A stretch of 64,000 nt of DNA from positions 18,953,652 to 19,017,651 of the forward strand of contig CM046344.1 of NCBI GenBank assembly GCA_025403435.1, given 5' to 3'. Below, in pieces: positions 13,477-24,343 of this stretch (within the stretch, counting starts at the first letter, position 1; each line of letters begins with the position of its first letter). Both the position numbers and the translations under genes were made by a program. The notes beneath the pieces were generated by a model that made no database searches, was not told where the DNA came from, and was given only the letters and a program-made list of their open reading frames with translations. This DNA comes from Artocarpus heterophyllus (lineage: Eukaryota > Streptophyta > Magnoliopsida > Rosales > Moraceae).

Positions 13477-14870
13477 AGATTTATAGTGTTGATACCTTAT
13501 GAATATTATTCGAAAAAATATGTTGGATATTTTAGTGTTGAAACTTCATTATATTTGTTGATTTTATCGGATATATATTGAATTCCATATATATTAGTGT
13601 GTTAATAGTTTTCATCTTTCTTTAATTAGCATGTTTTTCCATTTTGGGCTGATTCCACATGTAAAGATTGCGTAGAGAACCTATCAATGAAGTTTAGTCA
13701 AATTGTCGCCAAGTTTGATGTTGTCAATGGGAATTTTGACAAAGCAAGTGTTTTCTTGTTCAGCAAAAATTAAATAAACAAGCAAAAAGTAGCGTGGCAA
13801 ATTAAGACATTATAACAAGTGATCGTTTCAACAAGAAACATCCAGACTAGGCATATAAACCATGAAACATGACAATTAGAACATTCTAGGATTTTCTTTC
13901 AGGCGTCATACTGAACCTCTCGATAGGATGCTGAACTACACTTCAATGACGACATGTCTCCAAAAGAATTCCTTGATTGAATAGGTAAAAGCTTTGAGAA
14001 AAAATAAAATAGAAAATTACATGCTATGCTACACCATATGTTTAAAAATTATGTTTATTTATGTCACACTATCATTTATATTACATATTAATTGTCAGAA
14101 ATAAACATGTGTAGTATGTATAAAAAATAATCCTTAAAAGTGTCATTTATGAAAATTTCTTAAAATAAAATAATTCTACTCGATTAAAAAAAAAACTCAC
14201 AAATTGACAATGTCCTTGCTCTGAAGGCATTCCATGGTCATCGATGTCTGCCCTAAATAAACACGCTTTGCGCTCCATCATTACCCGGTGTTGAGCAGAC
14301 GAAATCAGATCTTCATAAGATATGAGCCTCCCAATGTTGCGTAACTACCTTAGGAAGAAAACAAATATTTTAAACATTTCAGACCAATAGAGAATAATTC
14401 ATTTATTTCTCGTATCAATATATGTCCTATAGTATTGCATTTATGTTGTTGCTTATAACCGAAAGCACAAGGCTAGTAAATTATTATTGAATCCAAACAC
14501 TAGCAAGTAGGGAGCTCAAATCCAAACTTATGTGGAATGAGCTGCATGCCACCTAATTTACCTAATTTAATGAATAAAAAAACTCATCCCAATTGTCCTT
14601 TTCTCCCTAAAAGAGGACTTTTTCTTTCTTTCCTTTTCCCCTAAAAAAAAGTACTTGTTTCTTTTTGAAATAGATGTAAAAGTGTTAACCTTTGTTTTTT
14701 GAATAATATAACTTAATTTTTTATTATTTCTAGAGGTCTCAATCTTTTTAAAAAGATACAGTTTAGTCTTATTATTTTTTTTATAGTTAAATTGGTTCTA
14801 AGTTTTTAGTTTGGGTACAAAGGGTTGATTTAACAAACAAACATTAAATTTTGTACAGAATTGATCACGT
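13477..14870. other. Intergenic, no gene seen
   Basis: AT-rich sequence without a credible open frame. Short non-coding passages of mixed composition occur around 13620-13960 and 14210-14350 but match nothing I recognise. Confidence 0.35.
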
Positions 14871-14972
14871 ATCAAGCCCATGCAACTAAAAAACTAAGGG
14901 GCATTTTAGTAAAATGATCATATCAAGCCTATACAACTAAAAAACTAAGGGGCATTTTAGTAAAATAGTTTA
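14871..14972. repeat. 51-bp tandem duplication
   Basis: The passage starting ATCAAGCCCATGCAACTAAA at 14871 is repeated at 14922 with only a few changes (ATCAAGCCTATACAACTAAA), each copy ending in GGGGCATTTTAGTAAAAT. It is a simple local duplication in gene-free DNA. Confidence 0.8.
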
Positions 14973-15239
14973 TAACTAGTTAAAAAATTAAATTAGAAAC
15001 GTATAAAAGGAAAAAGGAGGGGAAAAAAACATAACCCTCCCTCCGTCAAATCCTTCCTTCCCCTCTCTCTTTGGCCCTCAACAATCACGCACCACCCAGA
15101 CCTACGACGATGTTGTTCTGCCACGTTGCTCCCCGACGAGGATGTCCGTCATGAGAACAACCATTACCCTTTGTGATCTTGCCACCCTAGCAACCACAAA
15201 TCCCCTTATCGTTGCACCAAAATGGTCTATCACAAGCCT

Positions 15240-15470
15240 AGGCAACCTCTCCCATAGTCGTGCAAGCCAAATTTCTCCTGTCGCTGTACAAGCAAGACCT
15301 CCCCATCATTGTGCGAGGCAGACCTTTCTCGTTGTCGTGTGAGCCAGCTTTCTCCCATCGTCGTGCAAACCAAACCTACCTATTGTACTACAAACCAGAC
15401 CTCCCTGCCACCGTGCAAGCCATACATCTCCATCATCGTAAGAGCCAGCCTTCCCATCATGGCGTGATAT
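15240..15470. repeat. Degenerate tandem repeat, unit about 30-36 bp
   Basis: A C-rich run in which a unit resembling GTGCAAGCCAGACCTCCC followed by ATCGTC recurs about six times with heavy divergence. The overlapping open frames on both strands (15142-15342, 15260-15508, 15306-15542) come from this repeat and have no recognisable domain. It sits in a GC-richer island (15040-15830) of unknown origin. Confidence 0.5.
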
Positions 15471-15928
15471 TAAGCTCACCCAAGTCCGTTGCAAGCAAAG
15501 GAAGGTAGCTTGGTCAGATTTTTTTGTTAATTTTATTTTCACAAATTTGATTTATGTTGTTTTATTTTGATGTAAAATTCTTGAAAACAATGAAAAAACG
15601 ATGTATTGTGTCTATTTTGGACTTTCAGACTTCAAAATTCGATTTGTCATTTCTAGGTTTTGGTGTGCAAATGTGCAAGGCAAGAGGAAGAAAAAGACTC
15701 CTTTTTATTTGGGGTCTTGCTGCCCTTTGTGGTGGTGATGGTTCGTTCTTCGTTGTGGAGGTTGCGAGGGTCCTAGGTTCATGTGGGTGTGCTCCTCGTC
15801 TCTCGTCAATGGCGTCGCGGGGCTAGGCCCCTTTCTCTTCCAACGTCGATGAGCACCTTGTTTTTCTCTCTTTTTTTTAATCCAAAGGTTGTATTTTTGC
15901 TTTAATATGATCTTTTTTTAGTCTTTAA

Positions 15929-16800
15929 CCCTTTGTTTGATAGGAGGGAAAGAAAATAGAAAGAAAAAGAAAATTGAAAGGATAGAAAAATTTTTTGTTT
16001 TTCCTTTAGTTGTTTGGTATGGCAGGAAAGAAAAAAAAATAAATTTCCTTTCACTTGTTTGGTGTTGGAAGTAAAACCCAAAGGATAGAGAAAATATAAT
16101 CATTACAATTATTTTTTTGCCTAAATATTTTTCAATTTTTTTTGGTTGAAAACACTTCCATTAAACCAAAATCAAAACCCAGCAACAAAAACACATTTAA
16201 ATAGTTATCAATATTTTTTTTACTCTTTTTTGAAGACACACACGCATATTAAATATCAAAATTTACACTTTTTTATAATTATCATAATATATGTGATATC
16301 AAAATAGAGGAATACTCATTTAATTAGGTGCAATCTAATATAAAAATATTTTTAATTTTAATTGTTCTCATTATACGTGTGTGTGTGTGTGTGTATTGCT
16401 AATCATTTTCTTATATATCAGGATGTTAAATTCACATACTTTAAACATGTCCAGGTCATATTTAGTTATTTATTCTTGTTGGTTAGTATTCATAACCGAA
16501 AACCACAACTTGTTAACCATCATCGAGTGTTGTCGGTTACAATTCTTTTTGTTTCTCGTGTTGTTTGAAGGGATAATTTTGTAATTTCATCTCATTCATA
16601 TAATTGTCAATCCTTTCCCTCCAGTAATCCGTCCATTTTTTAGAGGAAAAAATATTGGGTGACCCACCTATTAGTTTTTTACCCTATTTTCTTTTCCACC
16701 CAAACTTCTCTCCTACCAAACACTTACCTTCTCAATTTCTATCCTAAAATCCCTCAAACATTTTCTTTCCTCCCACTTTTCATCTGTACCAAACATAGAG
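15929..16800. mobile_element. Tourist/PIF-Harbinger-type MITE, 872 bp
   Basis: Terminal inverted repeats CCCTTTGTTTGATA (15929) and, read backwards from 16800, CTCTATGTTTGGTA; the similarity extends inward (GGAGGGAAAGAAAAT against GGAGGAAAGAAAAT). It is flanked on both sides by TAA (15926-15928 and 16801-16803), a 3-bp duplication typical of PIF/Harbinger elements. The interior is low complexity, has a GTGTGT microsatellite at 16376-16395 and no transposase. Confidence 0.7.
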
Positions 16801-16927
16801 TAAATTATTTGTTTTAATTTTTATCCGTTATTTTGAGGATTATATGATAAATTAGACAAATCATTTGGAAGGGTAATTCAATATTTTTGACTAATAAAGG
16901 ATGTCCAAAAATTCCTTTTCGTCTAAT

Positions 16928-17072
16928 AGAGTGTTCGACAAACTCAAGTTTAAACTCATGACCTCCAATTTAAACAATGTAAAGCTCTCACATGCTATAG
17001 TGTAAAGCAAAGATATGCTATAGTATTTTCAGTTTTAACTCTCAGTTTCAACTCAATTCCCAAACACCCTTA
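16928..17072. mobile_element. Small inverted-repeat MITE (family A)
   Basis: About 145 bp. The left end GTGTTCGACAAACTCAAGTT and right end CAATTCCCAAACACCCTTAT are imperfect inverted repeats, and the centre carries TAAAGCTCTCACATGCTATAG-like words. Related copies lie at 25151-25302, 27545-27625, 39151-39315, 39341-39545 and 43360-43475. Confidence 0.5.
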
Positions 17073-17478
17073 TAAAATTAGATATTTGATTGTTAAATTA
17101 GTCTTTTTGCACTTGAATTAAAAAGTTAGACCCAAAAAACATGACACCAAATTATACTTTTTTAAAAAAAAAAATTGAGAGCAATTTACTCTATATATTT
17201 TTTAAAAATTTGTCCAAGTCATCTTCAAAAATAAAAAAATAAAAAAATAAAACAAAATGAAAGAGGCCCCATATGGAGTAAAACGACACGCAATGGCACC
17301 ATCAAGATTCAACCTCCAAACGAACGGGCAAACAAACTCAGCCATTTTTCTTTTCCTCTGCGGGGTCTCTCTGCTCCATCATTTCCCATTCCCGGCTAAA
17401 CCTCTTCTACTCATATCCCCACAAAAACGCCGTCGTTTCGAGACGCCGGTGGCCATCTTCCGACATCGTTTTTGCAGG

Positions 17479-20400
17479 ATGAAGCGGGGCACCAGATTTT
17501 CACTGCCCGTATGCGCCGTCGTTTTGTTCATCGTCTACGTATACTTCTCCACTGTTTTAGTCTTCGTCGATCGCTGGTTCGGCCTTACGACATCTCCAGG
17601 GATCATAAACGCTGTCGTTTTCACCGCCGTCGCCGCCATGTGCGTCTTCAGCTACTCCATTTGTCTATACACGGATCCGGGTCGGGTTCCATCCACTTTC
17701 ATGCCCGACATTGAGGATTCCCAAAATCCCATCCATGAGATCAAGCGCAAGGTAGACAAAAATGAAAACTTTTCTCCATATATTATATGTGTATATGCAT
17801 AAATTTTCTAAAATTGAATCTTTTTTTAGGTTGTGTTTGTTTGTTTTAGTTGTTTCTCGGGAGATCTATTCCGTGAACTGGTGTTACTAGCTGATATGCA
17901 ACAATGGGGCTTGAAAAAAAAAGTTTTTTTTTTTTTAATTATTATTATCTTAGGATGTGGGATTTGAAATCTTCAACTTATGGTAAGTCGGGTATCGGAC
18001 GTGGATTTACCACCAGGCTATGTTTGCAACAAAAAAAAAATAAATAAATAGAGTTTTGGCTTTGATGGTTTTTCGGCTAAATCTTATAGGGAGTTGGAAT
18101 TATTGAAAGTTTGGAAGTTTAATGATTATAACATATATGCATACATGTTAATATGTGATTCTAAATTCCTATCGAGGACTAATGAGGGTGATTGTATCAG
18201 TAACCCAATTTCCAAACAAACTCACAATTATTTGGTAAGTAGTAATGAATTGTGAATGCTGCTTTGTTGGCCCATTAATGTTACTAAGGCCTTATTTTGC
18301 AAAGGGGTAAGAGTGGAAGGAGGGATTGGGTGAGAGGATTAGTGGACGGAAATTAAGACTTCTGTTGTTTGGTAGGAGGGATTAGAAGAGGGAATGGATT
18401 TAGTGAGGGATTCAAAATCTTTCACATGACTCAGATTTTGATATTTTCTTAGTTTTAAGGATTGGAGTAGGGAATCAGACAAAACACAATAGGAGGAAGG
18501 GTTCTCCCTTTCCTCTTCATTTTCCTCACCTAGCTCACCTTTGTTCCTATTTTCTTACCCTCTTACCTATCAGAGTCATATTGTTCTCGGGCGATTGAAT
18601 GCGTGGATGCTAAATTCTATCCTATCGGAGTTCAAGGTAGCATTGTATTCATATTATGGTTTTATTGTCAGAGCTCTTCATAATTAAATTCAGATTTAAT
18701 AAGACCTAGAAGTAGTGCCCCCGTTGGCCAGGGGGGAATTTTCTTGGTTCATTTTTGCTCCCATTTGGTGGCTTTGGCCTTACCTTTTAAACAAGGGCTT
18801 CTTCTATTTCACAAGGGAAATCCGTTTCCTGATGGAGAAGTGTAACTATGTTTTGAAAGCCCGCCCTATCGATAGAAGTTTCTATCTCTATGGCCTATCC
18901 AACCCACAGAGTCCTATTTGTTGTTTATGACATATGTTGTTGTTAAGTGTTCCATCCAAAGAAGGGAGTCGTTAAGTGTTGATATATTTATAATGTTCAA
19001 GTTGTTTGATGTCGCTTTTGGAGTCTTCAAATTGTGTGTTTCTATCGAAATTTAGCTTACTTCAAAGCCATGGATGGTTAATTTTTTGAAGAATTTTTGA
19101 TCTCCTGCAAGAATCTTAGTCATTAACTTGGAAATTAGATCTTAATAAGGTTGGTTAGCATAGTCTTAAATTCATATCTGTTTCTGCAAATTAGTCTATT
19201 CTTGAAATCATATACATTTGTTTTTTAATATTAAAAATCTTCCTTGTATTTAGAAATGAGTTAAATAGAAGGGTAAGATCCTCTAAAAAGGAAAAACAAA
19301 AACAGAAAGGAACACATCATGTACGAACACTTCATCCAAGAGCAAAAATTCTGGTGACTGATCACATCTCTCCAATCAAGAATAATCATGGAAAAAGGCA
19401 AATCTTCAATGCTTTCCATCAAGGCCCCCAAAGACAACAAGTCTGTCACGTCCATCTCCTTATCTTCAGACCCCCTTGTATTCCTTTTCATCTCCAATCA
19501 AGAAAAATCATGGAAAAAGGCAAATCTTTAAATGCTTTCCCTCAAGGCCCCCAAAGACAACAAGTCTATCACGTCCATTTCCTTATCTTCAAACGTCCTT
19601 GTATTCCTTTTCATCCAAATCTTCTAGAACAAAGAGGTAGCCATACACTTCGACAATATTCTGGCCATCTCGGAATCTTATACATTATTTTATTTCCTTA
19701 TGCAAAAAGATTCCTTTTTCGATATTTAATAGAATATCTTGTAACTAATCAATAACATATATTGATAAGATTCTTGACCTAAAGCTCAGAACAAGAACTG
19801 AATTGAACGCTTATTGCAAAGAAATATTGAATTCTATAGATGAACACTCGCAAACCCTGTCGGTATTGGATTCTACAGATGAACACTCACAAACCCGGTT
19901 GGTATTCGAGAAACCAACCCCCTCTTCTTCGTCTTGGTTAAGCCAAGCCCAATCAATGACTAAAACAATCCACACCCTCACTTAGATGCTAATCAGTCTA
20001 CTTATACTACTAATATGAGTCTAACAACTATAACTGTCTAATAACAGAATTATAACTTGAAGTAACTAAACTAACTAAACCAAGTCCTATCAGTTTTTTA
20101 GTTACGGCCAACTCATCTCGCTAGTCGTCTGATCAAAGATCAGTATTTTAGATATATTATCTTCAATTAAATGAATGAAAGTGAATGAACTATGAAAAGA
20201 GTATTACATTTTTTCCTAACTGAATCTAATAGAATTTCATACCTTGGCCATCAATCCTTAAAATAACAGGAGGTCCTTGTGTGCTGTCCACGAGCCAATA
20301 GGCTACTTGGACAACCTTGTTTCTCCTAGTTCTGATATTTCTGCTTGTGTGTTCTAATTTTATCAATTGTTTTTGGCAATTAATTCACACGGATTATATT

Positions 20401-22431
20401 GGAATCTCAGATGATCATTTTTTTTTTCAGAAACCCTTCTCGAGAATCATCTGACTGTCTTCTTTGTTAAATTACAGGCGCCGATATGGATTGAAAAAAT
20501 TTGGATTAATCATGCGTGCTTGAATCATTTATTAGTGTCCCCATCTCTCCCACCCCCCTATTTTCTTTCCTCTAGTCATATATGAGCATTTTGGGCTATT
20601 CGTTTTAAGAGCTGTCATTTCCGGATCTACAGGTTAATTTGATATTAATTATACTCTTCTTGAGAAGTTTTTGTAAATTCTACCGGCTGAATTTGGTTTC
20701 TACAAGAATTGTAATTAAACTCTTAATTTGGAAGAAAGCCTAGGATATCTCATACGAATATTAATACTATCTATTGTTAAACCATGAAAAAAAGTCATGG
20801 CAATGGGAAATTAGTTTTGTTGATTTTGTGACGTAATTTCTACATGGAATTTTATTGCAGGGAGGGGACTTGAGGTATTGCCAGAAGTGTTCTCACTATA
20901 AACCACCTCGTGCGCATCATTGCCGTGTGTGCCAAAGATGTGTTTTGCGAATGGTATGCATTTGTGCACGCGTGTGTTTGTGTACATATTCATGTACGTT
21001 TGCTCCATAATGTGCTTGAAAATGTCTAAAAGTGCTGCCTTTTGATTGGAAGGACCATCACTGCATATGGATAAATAATTGTGTCGGCCATGCAAACTAT
21101 AAGGTCTTCTTCGTCTTTGTTGTGTATGCTGTAATTTCTTGCATCTATTCCCTGGTATGTTGTGAAATCTTTACTTAATCTTTGATTTAATTTCGGTCAT
21201 CTTTTGTTTATTCAGTTATCATAAAAGTTCACTGCCTCCTAAATTTGATAACTTCAAGTTTCAGCACAAGCTTTACTTTTCCCTTGTGATTCTATTTTAC
21301 TGAGTGGCCATGCTAGGTGAACCTTTTTTTAGTGGTCAGATAGCAAACATTTATTGATAACTTTGTTGCTTTCCTTTAGATTTTCATATAAAACTGCATA
21401 TAATATATCTTACTTCCATGTTTTCAGGTGTTGCTTGTGGGAAGTCTAACTAATGATCCTCAAAAGGATGAAGAGCAAAGCGGAGAATCTTTTAGAACAA
21501 TATACGTAATGGGGAATTGCTATATGTTTTCTCAAGTTCAAACCTATTTTATTAGACATTTTGCTCATCATTTTATTTTTACAGGTGATTTCTGGACTGT
21601 TGCTAGTACCCGTAAGTGTGGCACTGTGCGTTCTCTTAGGTTGGCATATCTACCTAGTTTTGCAAAACAAGACGACGATTGAGGTTACTAGGAATTAGCA
21701 TTTTGATACCATTGTACACCTGTTTAGTCGCCAATCTCATATACCATTCAAACGTTAGTTTATTGGCTTTCCCCCCTTCTACTTTTGGCAGTATCATGAA
21801 GGAGTGAGAGCAATAAGGCTTGCAGAGAAAGGAGGGCATGATTATTCACATCCTTATGATCTTGGTGCATATGAAAATCTAACGACGGTATTGTTCATTT
21901 TCCTCTTTCCGCTGCTCGTGCAATGGAGAGATACTTTTAATTGTGTGTAAGGAACTGTTAGATCACAAGTTTCGTTCGCTTAAATTTGAATAATTTTGAC
22001 AATTGAGGGTTAATTGACCAAGGCATGTCAGCCTTTTGCATCTGGGTGATTTGGGCCCCTTTGCTTCGTACAGTGGACATCAGTTTTGTTAGATGTAGCT
22101 ACTTAAGAGAGTTTTAGTAGTGCGTTCTCTCTTGCTTCTGATGAGGGAAGTTGGAGGGATTATCTCCAGTCCATGCTCATTTTCATTTCTATTTTCTAAA
22201 GGCATTTCTAATGGTTCGAAAATGCGGAATGCTTGTGCTTGTGGACTTCCATTATACTTGTGGATCTTGTTTGATCTAATACTCATGGCCTTGACTATCT
22301 ATCTTGGACCGCTTCAGGTACTGGGTCTGAGCATCTTCTGCTGGATGTGTCCCATATCGAGACATATTGGATCTGGCCTTCGTTTTCGTACTGCCTACGA
22401 TTATTCAGCTGCTGCATCGCTGTCAGAATGA
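17479..22431 (+). CDS. PAT16: DHHC protein S-acyltransferase, PAT16-like
   Basis: Integral membrane enzyme that transfers palmitoyl or other acyl groups to cysteines of target proteins. Exons: 17479-17751, 20861-20953, 21053-21154, 21428-21505, 21585-21683, 21792-21887, 22318-22431; 284 residues, the usual size for plant PAT15/16 proteins. Four transmembrane segments are visible: about residues 8-30, 41-63, the stretch around residue 135-165, and 183-208. The cysteine-rich domain begins at [10 protein letters not shown] (92-101) and ends with [17 protein letters not shown]; catalytic DHHC is residues 123-126, at the first bases of exon 3. The TTxE motif TTIE is at 212-215. The frame stays open upstream to 17257, but homologues start at MKRG, so the ATG at 17479 is chosen. 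Intron 1 is unusually long (3.1 kb) and carries a SINE-like element and two tandem duplications. The exact subfamily number is inferred from similarity to Arabidopsis PAT16. Confidence 0.95.
17915..18030 (-). mobile_element. tRNA-derived SINE-like element in PAT intron 1
   Basis: On the minus strand an A-box-like TAGCCTGGTGGTA (18020-18008) is followed by a B-box-like AAGATTTCAAATCCC (17973-17959) at the spacing expected of a polymerase III promoter. After it comes an A-rich tail (17915-17938). A-rich sequence also borders the 5' end, which blurs the target-site duplication. Both boxes are degenerate, so it is an old or inactive copy. Confidence 0.5.
19372..19615. repeat. 122-bp tandem duplication in PAT intron 1
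   Basis: Bases 19372-19493 and 19494-19615 are two adjacent copies, each starting CCAATCAAGAA and containing CAAGGCCCCCAAAGACAACA. About 90 percent identical by eye. An open frame runs through both copies (19354-19755) but is a repeat artefact within an intron. Confidence 0.85.
19831..19908. repeat. 39-bp tandem duplication in PAT intron 1
   Basis: ATTCTATAGATGAACACTCG at 19831 recurs at 19870 as ATTCTACAGATGAACACTCA, each copy ending in GGTATT. Together with the 122-bp duplication nearby it suggests that 19.3-20.1 kb is a degenerate mobile-element remnant inserted in the intron. Confidence 0.8.
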
Positions 22432-24012
22432 AGTTTTTTGGTTCTTAATCTTGGGTTTGTCTTGGCGACATCAGTACTTTGAATCGTGGAGGGGTCGATG
22501 AGGCTGACTGTGCATGACAATGTCTTGCAGTTATTTTCAAAAGACCCGGCATGTAGGCTATGCTTTTGGGTGTGAGAGAAAAGCACTCGTTTGTTTCATA
22601 CGCAGGAAAATGGTCTAGAATTTCATGGCTGCAAGCCATATAAGGGATGGAATTGAGCTTGAGGTTGTCAATGGCTGAAGCTAATTAGTCTCAAGTGAGA
22701 CTTGATTTAGGATAGGTGAATTCTTTACAAAATTATCCTTTTTTTTCCCCTCCTTTTTAATTCAATTTGCCTCTTTTTCCTCTTTTGCCCTCTTCTTTTG
22801 CTGTTTGCCAAAGAAGCTTTTACTGGCGTGGCAACTATTGATAGGTTTGTGTACAAAGAAGGGAATCACCTTTGGAGCTCACCAACACTAACCATAATTT
22901 TAAATGTAAAGAGGTTTCATTGTGTAAACCTAATGATGCTATTAAAGGCTCAATGTTTGTTGAAAATAACTTTCCATCTTATTGTTTATTGATTTAAAGT
23001 CTCACGAATTAGAGTTTTAAGTGCCATGATGAGTATGTAGATTTAACTACGACCAATTTCTAGTGGATATATGGTCCATGATGGCGTTGTTTTGCTGCCT
23101 TTTCATCTAGCAAAAACTTAGTAGATCCACATACTATCCCAAAAGTCCGTTTGGAGCCACGATTCAAACCAACGTTTACGGTGCCAATTAAGTTGACAAG
23201 TGTTCTCTTATATTTATAGTGTTTTTAATTCAAACTTTTTTGTTTCAATTTATTAGCCAATGGCTTATCAGTGACGATGGTTGTAAGGTTAGTTGAGGGG
23301 TGACCGAAAGGAATATCACTTTATTTGGATTTTCAATTGATTACCATTTGAAGCATTGAAGCCTATTTTTTAAACTCAAAATGGTACATAGGAATAACAA
23401 ACGTGAAAAGTGTATAAAAGCTAATTAACACTGAGGTGGTTTAAAAAAGGGCCAAAAGGGGAAAAACCTCTAATCTACTTCATCCCTAAAAACTTTGCTA
23501 AACGTTACAAGAATCATTTAGCTTTGGTATGGTAGGATGTTATTTTGAACGGCTGTTAAAATAATTTAAAATTTTAATTTATTATAATTAATTAAAAAAT
23601 AAATACATCAATCAAAAGCAGTCAGTTGTCAAACTTTAAGATACCCTGTATACTTGATGTTAAATTTTCAACTAAGTAAAACATATACTAAATTTGACCC
23701 CAAAAAAAAACATTATATTAAAGTGATTTCTTTTCTATTCAAGCGGTGACATTTAACATTTACACGTAGTGTTGAAGATGCTCTAATCAATAGAAGGCAG
23801 AAATGTTTTTTGTTTTTGTCTAAGAAATAGAAGGCAAGTGTTGATTCTTAAACTTTCACGTATCTTTTTTCGTATACAAAGTTTTTTAATAAATTATTAT
23901 TATTATTATTATTTTTCAATGGTCCAAAAATCCTACTCTCACAGCTGTCTTTTCAGATATTATATAAATTCCGAGAGTAAGGGCCAGGCAGGAGGGACAC
24001 TCGCGCCATTCC
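22432..24012. other. Intergenic region between PAT and FHY1
   Basis: The first few hundred bases are probably the 3' UTR of the S-acyltransferase. The rest is AT-rich and has no recognisable gene. An (ATT)n microsatellite is at 23894-23912. The proximal FHY1 promoter begins near 23990. Confidence 0.5.
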
Positions 24013-24163
24013 CACGTGGAGAGGGAAGTGGCCTTGTCCTAGCTCAAACAACTCACGCGCTTCTCTGACACTAACAATCACGCTCCTATCTAAACTTGGG
24101 TGCAGAACTGCAGACGTGGAGATGCCAGATAGAGTTGAATAATGCGATAAATCTTCTCACGTG
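24013..24163 (+). promoter_or_regulatory. FHY1 promoter: FHY3/FAR1 site and G-boxes
   Basis: CACGCGC at 24054-24060 is an exact FHY3/FAR1-binding site (FBS), about 285 bases before the start codon. G-box cores CACGTG occur at 24013-24018 and 24158-24163, and further ACGT-containing words (GACGTGG near 24115, ATCACGTAG near 24182) lie between and after them. In Arabidopsis the FHY1 and FHL promoters are activated by FHY3/FAR1 through this same FBS and repressed by HY5 through nearby ACGT elements. The motifs are seen; regulation here is inferred from the family. Confidence 0.7.
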
Positions 24164-24343
24164 TTCTCCACGCACCAAGACATCACGTAGAGTTGTGCAC
24201 ATGGTAAATAACGAGGCTGTGTTGAGGACTTGACAAGTCCACTTCGTCCCCATAATCTCCACCTTTGGTGGGCTTCACTCAGTTTTCTCAAACTTATCGA
24301 CTTTCTCTCTCTTCTTTTCCTCTCTTTCCTATTCTGGTTGGAG

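Noticed and set aside
15142..15508. Overlapping frames on both strands with Thr/Pro/His-rich translation
   Set aside because: They translate a degenerate tandem repeat; no start context, domain or splice structure supports a gene.
17257..17478. 74-codon in-frame extension upstream of the S-acyltransferase start
   Set aside because: The frame is open by chance; homologues begin with MKRG at 17479 and the extension has no transmembrane or conserved sequence.
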